Shown in pieces: positions 1-6,195 of a stretch of DNA of 8,578 bases. Below the pieces are notes generated by a model that saw only the letters and a program-made list of their open reading frames with translations, did not search any database and was not told the DNA's origin. How positions within the stretch are numbered: the first letter of the stretch is position 1; each line of letters starts with the position of its first letter. The stretch is from an uncultured Chloroflexota bacterium (GTDB taxonomy: Bacteria > Chloroflexota > Chloroflexia > Thermomicrobiales > UBA6265): positions 1 through 8,578 of the forward strand of contig CALGSZ010000049.1 in assembly GCA_937901745.1 (NCBI GenBank), read 5' to 3'. Made by a program: the position numbers and the translations under genes.

Positions 1-245
1 AGGTCTCCGACATCCTCGAACTGGTCCAGTCCGAGGCGCCGGCCGCCGATAAGAGACGACGCGAGGTGGAAAGGCGCCGTCCGCTCGACCTGGAAGGCGA
101 AGATCTCCACCGACTGATTATGTCCCTCGAGGACGAGATGCACGAGGCGGCCAAGGAGCTGAGATTCGAGTACGCGGCGCGGCTGAGAGACGAAATCGCC
201 GAGCTGAGGCGGGAGCTGAGGGAAACCGCGGAAGCGGCACGGTAG
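1..245 (+). CDS. uvrB: UvrABC excinuclease subunit B, C-terminal end (partial)
   Basis: This is the last 80 codons of an ORF that enters from the left edge and ends at the TAG at 243-245. The translated tail contains a UVR domain, the short helical hairpin by which UvrB contacts UvrC: an EDLHRLIMSLEDEM stretch followed by AAKELRFEYAARLRDEI and a charged ELRREL helix. That arrangement is diagnostic of the UvrB C-terminus and agrees with uvrA lying at the other end of the window. UvrB is the damage-verifying helicase-like subunit of nucleotide excision repair and acts on DNA in the cytoplasm. A UVR domain also occurs in UvrC and McsA. The terminal position of the domain, with only a short tail after it, and the uvrA neighbour favour UvrB. 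The next gene starts 23 bases downstream on the same strand, so read-through is possible. Confidence 0.9.
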   Translation, partial: VSDILELVQSEAPAADKRRREVERRRPLDLEGEDLHRLIMSLEDEMHEAAKELRFEYAARLRDEIAELRRELRETAEAAR

Positions 246-268
246 TCCCGGGGCTGCGTAGGAGCCGA

Positions 269-1843
269 ATGGCCGACGAAGTCGGAGTAGATGTCACCCG
301 TCGCCGCTTTCTGAGGTTGCCGGACCCGGGCTGGGCGATGCTCACCGTGCTCGCGGCGGCCGCTTATGCTCCCGCAAGCCTGTACGCGACCCAGTCGAGG
401 CTTCTGGCGCGCGGTTATCGCCTCGCGTTTGTTGTCATCCTCGTGTTCATCGTGCTGGCGGCGCTCAGCGGGGTTCTGGCACGCGTTTTGCCAACCCGTA
501 CCGGCGCTGCCTGGTTCGCAGTCGCTGTCTTCTGGTTTCTCTTCTCCTCGGGGAGAGGTCTGGCGGGGTCGTTCGGCGCGGCCGGCGTATTGGGTCTCGC
601 GGTTCTCGGTGCAATCTGCGTGTTGGCCCTCGGGCTCTCCAATTGGCTCAACACGGTGATGGTCGGTTTTACCGCTTTGTTGATTCTCGCCCCGACGTTG
701 ACGATGGCCCAGCGGCCCACCCTCGAACAGTCAGAGGTCACACTGGCCCTCGGCGAAACCGACGTCTCAGCTGTGACTGATCGCCCTGACATCTGGCTGT
801 TGGTGGTCGACGGCTACCCATCGGGTTGGGCCATGGAGAACGTCTTTGGTGCTGACGCGCCGAAGCTCTACTCCACGCTCGACGAACTCGGCTTCGTCGT
901 CGAACCCAACTCTCTGGCCGCATACTCCAGGACCGTCGGTGCTCTCCCTTCGATCCTGGACGGGAGGATGGTGATCCCTGCTGGCGCCACGATCGGTGTC
1001 GAAGAAGAGCTTGCGCTTGGCGAGATCATCGGTGGCGAGTCGCTGCTGGTGCGGAGCCTCTCCGACGCCGGGTACGCCGTCACCATGGTCGAGGCGGGTT
1101 GGCATCAGTCGGTGTGTGGAACTCGAATCGACCGATGTGTCAGAAGCGGCGTCTATGACGACATGCTGTCGTCGCTGGTGGCTGGATCTCTGGCGCCGTC
1201 GTTGTTCGGAGTCGATCCCGATCTCGGAACCCGGTTTGCCTCTCAGAGGACATTCAGAGTTCTCGAACGGCTCGCAGCAGAAGAGAACGGCTCACCTCGG
1301 CTGATTCTGGCGCATTCGCTGATTCCCCACCCACCGATGCTGCTCGATCGGGAGTGCCGTCCACGGGGATCGTCGGCACAGACCTCGGGGCGCGTGCTCG
1401 GACTTCGTGAGTTGGATCCGGTAATGGTTCGAGAGCGCGGCGAGGCGTTCGTCGATCAAGTCCGCTGCGTGGATGCCTTGGTGGAGGGATGGCTGGAAGA
1501 GGTCCCAGCCGATGATGTCGTCATCGTTGTCGGTGACCACGGATCGGAATTGCTCGGGCAGGCCGCACTACCTCCGGTGGAATGGACCTCCGACATGGTC
1601 AAAGAGCGGTTGCTGACCCTTGCCGCTGTTCGATTCCCTGGCTGTGACGTCGACACGCGTGCTGGCGTAACGGTCGTTCCGTCGGTATTGAATTGCCTCG
1701 GGATCGATGCCGAACGTCCTACACCCCAGTCGATGATCATCCCGAATGTGGCTGCCGAGGATGGAGCGTTGATCGATGTGTGGCCGGTCGAGGGTTCGAC
1801 GTTGGATGAGCTCACCGCGGTGGCGACCGGCGAACGCAGCTAG
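269..1843 (+). CDS. Membrane-anchored alkaline-phosphatase/sulfatase-fold protein (copy A)
   Basis: A 524-residue protein with two parts. Residues about 20-147 hold roughly five hydrophobic segments (about 20-40, 52-70, 79-97, 102-122, 127-146). Residues about 172-490 form a sulfatase/alkaline-phosphatase-superfamily domain that should lie outside the membrane. Candidate metal and catalytic residues are D181 (LLVVDGYP), T222 in YSRTVGALPS as likely nucleophile (compare the Thr of EptA-type phosphoethanolamine transferases), H349 and H354 (AHSLIPHPP), and D423-H424 (VGDHGSE). The soluble part has six cysteines (283, 290, 363, 400, 459, 476), all with a counterpart in copy B. The layout resembles LtaS and EptA, which move phospho-headgroups from phospholipids to surface glycans. 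The substrate cannot be read from sequence, and hydrolase activity is equally possible. The ATG at 269 has an AGGAG four bases upstream. The gene follows uvrB by 23 bases and may share its transcript. Confidence 0.85.
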   Translation: MADEVGVDVTRRRFLRLPDPGWAMLTVLAAAAYAPASLYATQSRLLARGYRLAFVVILVFIVLAALSGVLARVLPTRTGAAWFAVAVFWFLFSSGRGLAGSFGAAGVLGLAVLGAICVLALGLSNWLNTVMVGFTALLILAPTLTMAQRPTLEQSEVTLALGETDVSAVTDRPDIWLLVVDGYPSGWAMENVFGADAPKLYSTLDELGFVVEPNSLAAYSRTVGALPSILDGRMVIPAGATIGVEEELALGEIIGGESLLVRSLSDAGYAVTMVEAGWHQSVCGTRIDRCVRSGVYDDMLSSLVAGSLAPSLFGVDPDLGTRFASQRTFRVLERLAAEENGSPRLILAHSLIPHPPMLLDRECRPRGSSAQTSGRVLGLRELDPVMVRERGEAFVDQVRCVDALVEGWLEEVPADDVVIVVGDHGSELLGQAALPPVEWTSDMVKERLLTLAAVRFPGCDVDTRAGVTVVPSVLNCLGIDAERPTPQSMIIPNVAAEDGALIDVWPVEGSTLDELTAVATGERS

Positions 1844-1854
1844 GAGCGTTCCGG
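1827..1854. terminator. Possible hairpin between convergent genes
   Basis: The arms GAACGC (1832-1837) and GCGTTC (1846-1851) form a perfect six-base inverted repeat around an eight-base loop. It spans the stop codon of copy A and the 13-base gap before the stop of the opposing small ORF. There is no T-tract on either strand, so it is at best a weak bidirectional terminator and could be chance. Confidence 0.2.
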
Positions 1855-1856
1855 AT

Positions 1857-2018
1857 TCATTCAGCGGGTGTCTTCTCACCCCGGGTACGGCGGAAGAAGT
1901 CACTGATGCGACGTCGCAGGAAGTGGTATCCGAGACTGACGGCCGCGACGGCACCGAGCGCCAACTGGGTGAGGGCGCTGCCGGTTGCGGGATCGAGGTA
2001 TGCGAAGATCGGATTCAT
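1857..2018 (-). CDS. Small single-pass membrane protein with YLDPATGS motif (53 aa)
   Basis: The minus strand encodes 53 residues from the ATG at 2018 to the TGA at 1859-1857. A short N-terminus (MNPIFAYLDPATGS) leads into a hydrophobic helix (about residues 15-34) and then a strongly basic tail with LRRR and FFRRTR, which predicts a cytoplasmic C-terminus. From memory, tiny proteins with an LDPG/A-T/S-GS motif before one helix and a basic tail recur beside sulfatase-fold membrane proteins and surface-polysaccharide genes in many bacteria; their function is unknown to me. The gene starts 39 bases after the stop of copy B, so the two probably form one transcription unit. A purine-rich GAAAGGG lies about six bases upstream of the start as a modest ribosome-binding site. 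The recognisable motif and the operon position argue that it is real despite its length. A small subunit or helper of the neighbouring enzymes is a guess. Confidence 0.72.
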   Translation of the reverse strand: MNPIFAYLDPATGSALTQLALGAVAAVSLGYHFLRRRISDFFRRTRGEKTPAE

Positions 2019-2057
2019 CTTTGTGCCCTTTCAAGCTCGTTCGTGGGGGTTCATCGG

Positions 2058-3656
2058 TCAGCCGGACGCCGCACTGTAGGTGACATCGGGGTCCTGCACT
2101 TCTACCAGCGGAAGAGGTGTCCCTGTTGCGCCGGCGATGAAATAGCGATCCGCTACTAGCTCCAACTCGGCGTCGAAGACGCAGTTCAGCACTCGGGGCA
2201 ACAAGTTGACCAACGATATGTCGCTCGGCACAGGGTCCTGGCACGTTGTTGGTAGCCGCACCGATACCAGGGCCGAGAGGCGTTCCCACTGTCCCTCGAG
2301 GTCTACCTCCTCGGGAGGCATGCCGAGCTGTCCCAACGAGTCGGGCCCGTGGTCAGACACAAACAAGACGACGGCACCAGGCGGCGCGGCCGCGAGAACG
2401 GCATCCACAACGCGGTGTGCGCATTCGACTTGACCAACGTACGCCGCGCGTCGCTCAGCCAACACTTCATCGGGCAGCTGCGGAACGCCATTCAGCAACG
2501 TGCCTCGACGCAGAGGGTCCACAACGGGCGAACAATTCCGATCGAGGTAGAGGGGAGGATGCGGCAGTCCAAAGTGAAGGAACACGACATGAGGATGGGG
2601 CAAGCCGCCGATGACTCGATCCCACTCTTCGAGCTGGTCCAACCGTCCGAGGGTCGCAGTAGCCGCGGGATAACCGGCCGGGCGCTCGAGGAGGTACCCC
2701 ACTGGGGTGGTCGAGAGGAGTTCGAAGGCGGTCAGGTTCGTTCCTGGGGTGGGAAGGCAAAGGTCAGCCTTTGCTGGGTCGCACCTCGTGCCCCACCAAT
2801 GGTGCTCGCCATGGATGTAGGAGTAGCCGGCTGAACGCAGCGTCTCGATGAATCTGTTGTCTCCCGACATGATGCGAGCAAGCTCGTCGAAATCAGCCGT
2901 GGTCGGAACTGGGCCGGGCTCGAGCGGGTACCGCATATCGAGCATCGACGCCAGCGACATATGAGTGATCGAATAGTTCGCCGTTGCCTCGGACGCGATC
3001 GAGAACCCAGCAATCTCGAGGGAGCGCCGGAAGTCGGAGTCATCGAACTCGTAGAGATCTTTCAACACATCACTGCGGGCCATGCCGTCGAGGACGACGA
3101 CATATATGTCCGGCGGGGACGCGTTGCTGACACCGACGGAGACTCCCAGTTCTGACGTGTCGCGGACGTGAAGCTCTCGCTCTGGAAGCCAGCGGATGGT
3201 GAGGAGCGCGAAACCTACGGAGAGCATCGTGAGGCCGGCAGTCAGGGCAACCACCCGAAAGCGCCGGTTCGAGCCGTAGACCCAACCAACGAGAAGAAGA
3301 AGGACCGTGATTGCCACAGCGGCCACCTCACCGGCAACAGGGCCGACGTCGAGTACGAGCGAAGGCCAGTACCAAAAGACGAGGATGGCCATGGAACAGG
3401 CTCCAACGGCTTTCTCCATCTGTTGTGTAAGGGCTCCGCTGGTGCCTGCTGCGGCGACCGCCAACACGAATAGCGCGGCTGTGACTAGACCGACGGCTGC
3501 GAAATCTGGTTGGTTGCGGACGTTCGCCGCCAACCAAAGAGCCGGATGGTGGGTGGCGAGCACAAAGAGCTGTACGAAATCCCAGGCTCGCAGAGAAGGG
3601 CGCGCCCTCTGATGGCTACGGTTCGAAGTCATGCTTTGCGGTGGTTTCGGCCACAT
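2058..3656 (-). CDS. Membrane-anchored alkaline-phosphatase/sulfatase-fold protein (copy B)
   Basis: A 532-residue paralogue of the protein at 269-1843. About five hydrophobic segments (near 27-44, 52-70, 84-102, 104-126, 134-154) precede a soluble domain from about residue 180. Matching candidate catalytic residues are D190 (YVVVLDGMA), T231 in NYSITHMSLAS as likely nucleophile, H361 and H366 (HFGLPHPP), and D435-H436 (VSDHGPD). The HPP-LDR-C signature of copy A recurs here as LPHPPLYLDRNC. Six soluble-domain cysteines (292, 300, 375, 412, 472, 492) align in order with those of copy A. The predicted role is cleavage or transfer of a phospho-, phosphono- or sulfo-ester outside the membrane; the substrate is unknown. 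The start is uncertain: the ATGs at 3656 and 3632 both lack a clear Shine-Dalgarno, and 3656 fits a leaderless transcript. The gene converges on copy A and diverges from the phosphonate operon. Confidence 0.84.
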   Translation of the reverse strand: MWPKPPQSMTSNRSHQRARPSLRAWDFVQLFVLATHHPALWLAANVRNQPDFAAVGLVTAALFVLAVAAAGTSGALTQQMEKAVGACSMAILVFWYWPSLVLDVGPVAGEVAAVAITVLLLLVGWVYGSNRRFRVVALTAGLTMLSVGFALLTIRWLPERELHVRDTSELGVSVGVSNASPPDIYVVVLDGMARSDVLKDLYEFDDSDFRRSLEIAGFSIASEATANYSITHMSLASMLDMRYPLEPGPVPTTADFDELARIMSGDNRFIETLRSAGYSYIHGEHHWWGTRCDPAKADLCLPTPGTNLTAFELLSTTPVGYLLERPAGYPAATATLGRLDQLEEWDRVIGGLPHPHVVFLHFGLPHPPLYLDRNCSPVVDPLRRGTLLNGVPQLPDEVLAERRAAYVGQVECAHRVVDAVLAAAPPGAVVLFVSDHGPDSLGQLGMPPEEVDLEGQWERLSALVSVRLPTTCQDPVPSDISLVNLLPRVLNCVFDAELELVADRYFIAGATGTPLPLVEVQDPDVTYSAASG

Positions 3657-3663
3657 CTGGTCG

Positions 3664-3691
3664 ATCTAAAGCAGATTCACATATCAATCAA
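3664..3691 (-). promoter_or_regulatory. Candidate promoter for copy B, possibly leaderless
   Basis: Read on the minus strand, TTGATT (3691-3686) and TTAGAT (3669-3664) are separated by 16 bases, resembling weak -35 and -10 elements in a locally AT-rich patch. A start site about seven bases after the -10 would fall at or next to the ATG at 3656. That would explain the absence of a ribosome-binding site there. The match to consensus is modest. Confidence 0.3.
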
Positions 3692-3722
3692 GCCGACCTT
3701 TGTTGCCACCGATGAGAAGGCA

Positions 3723-3742
3723 AGACCGAGAGGCTACGGTCT
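3723..3742 (+). promoter_or_regulatory. Inverted repeat over a candidate -10 upstream of pepM
   Basis: AGACCG (3723-3728) and CGGTCT (3737-3742) form a perfect six-base inverted repeat with an eight-base spacer, 24 bases before the pepM start codon in the divergent intergenic gap. The hexamer TACGGT (3735-3740), a TAnnnT-type -10 candidate, overlaps the right arm, so the repeat could be an operator controlling the phosphonate operon or a 5' leader hairpin. No convincing -35 was found. Confidence 0.3.
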
Positions 3743-3766
3743 GTCCAACAGGGTTCTCGGAGTCAC

Positions 3767-5074
3767 ATGAAACAGCAGCCCGAACAACCATCCGTCTACG
3801 TCGCCATGAGCGCGGACGTCGTCCACCCCGGGCACATCAACATCATCAATGAAGCCCGCAAGCTCGGCCGTGTCATCGTAGGCCTTCTCACTGACGAGGC
3901 GATTGCTTCCTACAAGCGCCTCCCGCTGATGACCTACGACGAGCGCAGGGCGGTGGTCGCCGAGCTCAAGGGTGTCGACGAGGTGGTGCCTCAGCACACC
4001 CTCGACTACGTGGAGAATCTTCAAGCGCTCCGCCCCGACTACGTCGTCCATGGTGATGACTGGAAGACGGGTGTTCAGGCCCCGGTTCGCCAACGCGTCA
4101 TCGACACCCTCGCCGAGTGGGGCGGGCAGCTGGTCGAGCCCAAGTACACCGAGGGGATCTCGTCGACGCGAGTCCACCAGAGCCTGAGAGAGATCGGAAC
4201 CACGCCCGACATCCGCCGGCGGATCCTCCGCCGCCTGCTCGCCGTGCGCCCCCTGATCAGGTTCATGGAGGCCCACAGCGGCCTGACAGGCCTCATCGTC
4301 GAGCACACGACAGCGGAGCGCGACGGGATACCCGTGGCCTTCGACGGCCTGTGGCTGTCGTCGCTGACCGATTCCACGCGGAAAGGCCGGCCCGACACCG
4401 AGTACGTGGATCTCACGTCCCGGCTCACCACGGTCGAGGAGATCCTCGAAGTCACCACGAAGCCGATCATCTATGACGCCGACACCGGGGGACTGCCCGA
4501 GCATTTCGCCATGCGGGTCAAGACGCTCGAGCGCCTTGGGATCTCGGCTGTGATCGTCGAGGACAAGATCGGGCCCAAGCGAAACTCTCTGTACGGCGCC
4601 GATGTCGGCCAGACACAGGACATACCCGAAGCATTCGGCGAGAAGATTGCGGCCGGGAAGGCGGCCCAGACGACTGACGAGTTCATGGTCATCGCCCGGA
4701 TCGAGTCCCTCGTCCTCGGCGCAGGCGTCGACGATGCCATCAACCGGGGAAAGATCTACCTCGATCACGGGGCGGACGGCCTCATGATCCATGCGAGCCA
4801 AACCGATCCGTCGCAGGTGTTCGAGGTCCTCCGCGAGTTCAAGGGCGAGACACCCCTCGTCGTTGTCCCGACTGCCTTCAGTCACGTGACCGAGGCCGAA
4901 CTCGCCGAGGCCGGGGCCAACATCGTCATCTATGCCAATCATCTCCTCCGGGCGGCCTACCCGGCCATGGTGCAGGTAGCCCAGTCCATCCTCGAGCACG
5001 GAAGAGCGTTGGAAGCCGAGGAGCACTGCCTGCCCATCAAAGACGTCCTGTCGCTCATTCCCGGGAACCGATGA
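3767..5074 (+). CDS. pepM: Cytidylyltransferase-phosphoenolpyruvate mutase fusion
   Basis: A 435-residue two-domain protein. Residues about 9-140 are a TagD/GCT-like nucleotidyltransferase: HPGH (20-23) is the HxGH nucleotide-binding motif, VHGDDWK (94-100) matches the GHDW region of TagD, and TEGISSTR (128-135) matches its RTEGISTT signature. Residues about 163-430 are phosphoenolpyruvate mutase, which isomerises PEP to phosphonopyruvate and forms the C-P bond. Visible residues are WLSS (196-199), DADTGG (237-242), the hallmark EDK-x5-NS motif as EDKIGPKRNS (265-274), R311 and H342; their spacing fits the known PEP mutase active site. EDK-x5-NS separates true mutases from isocitrate lyase and 2-methylisocitrate lyase relatives. 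The ATG at 3767 has GGAG four bases upstream. It is the first gene of the operon and overlaps the next by four bases (ATGA). The first domain probably activates the pathway's end product as a CMP ester, which is inference. Confidence 0.93.
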   Translation: MKQQPEQPSVYVAMSADVVHPGHINIINEARKLGRVIVGLLTDEAIASYKRLPLMTYDERRAVVAELKGVDEVVPQHTLDYVENLQALRPDYVVHGDDWKTGVQAPVRQRVIDTLAEWGGQLVEPKYTEGISSTRVHQSLREIGTTPDIRRRILRRLLAVRPLIRFMEAHSGLTGLIVEHTTAERDGIPVAFDGLWLSSLTDSTRKGRPDTEYVDLTSRLTTVEEILEVTTKPIIYDADTGGLPEHFAMRVKTLERLGISAVIVEDKIGPKRNSLYGADVGQTQDIPEAFGEKIAAGKAAQTTDEFMVIARIESLVLGAGVDDAINRGKIYLDHGADGLMIHASQTDPSQVFEVLREFKGETPLVVVPTAFSHVTEAELAEAGANIVIYANHLLRAAYPAMVQVAQSILEHGRALEAEEHCLPIKDVLSLIPGNR

Positions 5075-6195
5075 CCTTCGAAGCCGGCGACCTCGTCGCA
5101 GCGTTTTCAGCAGCAGGTGTCGAGTTCTACACAGGGGTGGCGGACTCGCTCCTCGCTCCTTTCAACGCCGAAATCGAACGTCGCGAGGGGGAGCTCACCC
5201 ACATCCCGGCTCCGAACGAGGGATCCGCCGTGGCCGTCGCGGCCGGGTACCACGCCGCCAGCGGCCGGGTGCCCGTCGTCTATCTCCAGAACTCGGGCCT
5301 GGGAAACGCATGGAATCCGCTCGTGTCCCTCACCGACCCTGGCGTCTACGGCATCCCTATGGTTCTGGTGATCGGATGGAGAGGTGAGCCGGGGCGTCCC
5401 GACGAGCCCCAGCACCTCTTGCAGGGCGAGGTGATGCTGGATCAGCTGAGGCTGCTCCGCATACCGATCTTCGAGATCCCGAGCGGCGGCGAGAGCCTCG
5501 CCGATCTCGTCGAAACGGCGGTACAGGCGGCCATCGATCGGCCCGGTCCGACTGCCATCGTCGTCCGGAAGGGTGATCTGAGCGGGTCGGTCGACCGGGG
5601 CGATGGAACGGTGAAGTACTCACTGCGTCGGGCTGACGTCATCGCCACCCTGTTGGAGGAATTGCCCGCCGACACAGTATTCGTAGCTACCACCGGCTAC
5701 GCCGGCCGGGAACTGGCGCAATTGAGGGACGAGCGACACGAAGAGGGGGTTCGCGACCTCCTGGTGGTCGGGTCGATGGGCCACGCCTCCTCCATCGCGT
5801 TCGGAATCGCCGTTGCTTCGCCCGACACCCCGGTGTGCTGTATCGACGGAGACGGGGCCGTGGCGATGCACACAGGTGTGCTTCCATTGATCGGCGCGGA
5901 GAGGCCCACGAACCTGGTGCACGTCGTGATCAACAACGGCGTCCATGAGTCGGTCGGCGGACAGCGGACCTCGGTTCGCAACGCCGATCTCGTCGGCTTG
6001 GCCCGGGCGTCCGGCTATCCCGCGGCAATGCGCTGCAACGACGCGGATGAACTCCGTCGTGCGTTGCGGACGGTTGCGGAGAGACCGCTCTTCTTGGATG
6101 TCGCTGTGGCGACAGGCACACTCGACAACCTCGGACGTCCGTCCGATCTGGGGAAGCGCTTTCGCAGGCTCCGCGAGTCCCTAGCAGATGACTGA
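5071..6195 (+). CDS. ppd: Phosphonopyruvate decarboxylase (ThDP-dependent)
   Basis: A 374-residue thiamin-diphosphate enzyme that decarboxylates phosphonopyruvate to phosphonoacetaldehyde. This step pulls the unfavourable PEP mutase equilibrium forward. The N-terminal pyrimidine-binding half contains PAPNEGSAVAVAAGYH, with E50 as the conserved activating glutamate, then QNSGLGNAWNPLVSL (73-87) and GWRGEPGRPDEPQH (102-115), both typical of this family. The C-terminal half has GSMGHASS (234-241) and the ThDP/Mg motif running from DGDG (259-262) to INNG (287-290), followed by HESVGGQ. The length is close to that usual for the family and much shorter than acetolactate synthases or pyruvate oxidases, which carry a middle domain. 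The start overlaps the pepM stop as ATGA, so translation is probably coupled; the upstream GGGAA is a weak ribosome-binding site. Confidence 0.94.
   Translation: MTFEAGDLVAAFSAAGVEFYTGVADSLLAPFNAEIERREGELTHIPAPNEGSAVAVAAGYHAASGRVPVVYLQNSGLGNAWNPLVSLTDPGVYGIPMVLVIGWRGEPGRPDEPQHLLQGEVMLDQLRLLRIPIFEIPSGGESLADLVETAVQAAIDRPGPTAIVVRKGDLSGSVDRGDGTVKYSLRRADVIATLLEELPADTVFVATTGYAGRELAQLRDERHEEGVRDLLVVGSMGHASSIAFGIAVASPDTPVCCIDGDGAVAMHTGVLPLIGAERPTNLVHVVINNGVHESVGGQRTSVRNADLVGLARASGYPAAMRCNDADELRRALRTVAERPLFLDVAVATGTLDNLGRPSDLGKRFRRLRESLADD

Noticed and set aside
1832..1851. GAAC and GTTC at the convergent gene ends as a LexA box
   Set aside because: The two halves are 12 bases apart and lie at stop codons, not at a promoter; a weak hairpin is the more economical reading.
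1568..2289. Open frames of about 128 codons crossing the convergent gap on the minus strand (ending near 1568 and 1900)
   Set aside because: They overlap the genes at 269-1843 and 2058-3656 in other frames and show no motifs. The 53-codon frame at 1857-2018 is the one with a coherent membrane-protein pattern.
3734..5026. Long open frame of 430 codons on the minus strand opposite pepM
   Set aside because: It is a codon-bias shadow: the plus frame carries clear PepM and TagD-like motifs, while the minus translation is low-complexity, rich in Asp/Gly/His/Leu and shows no recognisable domain.
4250..5074. PEP mutase domain as isocitrate/methylisocitrate lyase or phosphonopyruvate hydrolase
   Set aside because: The EDK-x5-NS motif and the phosphonopyruvate decarboxylase immediately downstream point to true PEP mutase.
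5071..6195. ThDP enzyme as acetolactate synthase or sulfopyruvate decarboxylase
   Set aside because: It lacks the middle domain of acetolactate synthase. Sulfopyruvate decarboxylase is a close relative, but the pepM partner makes phosphonopyruvate the natural substrate.
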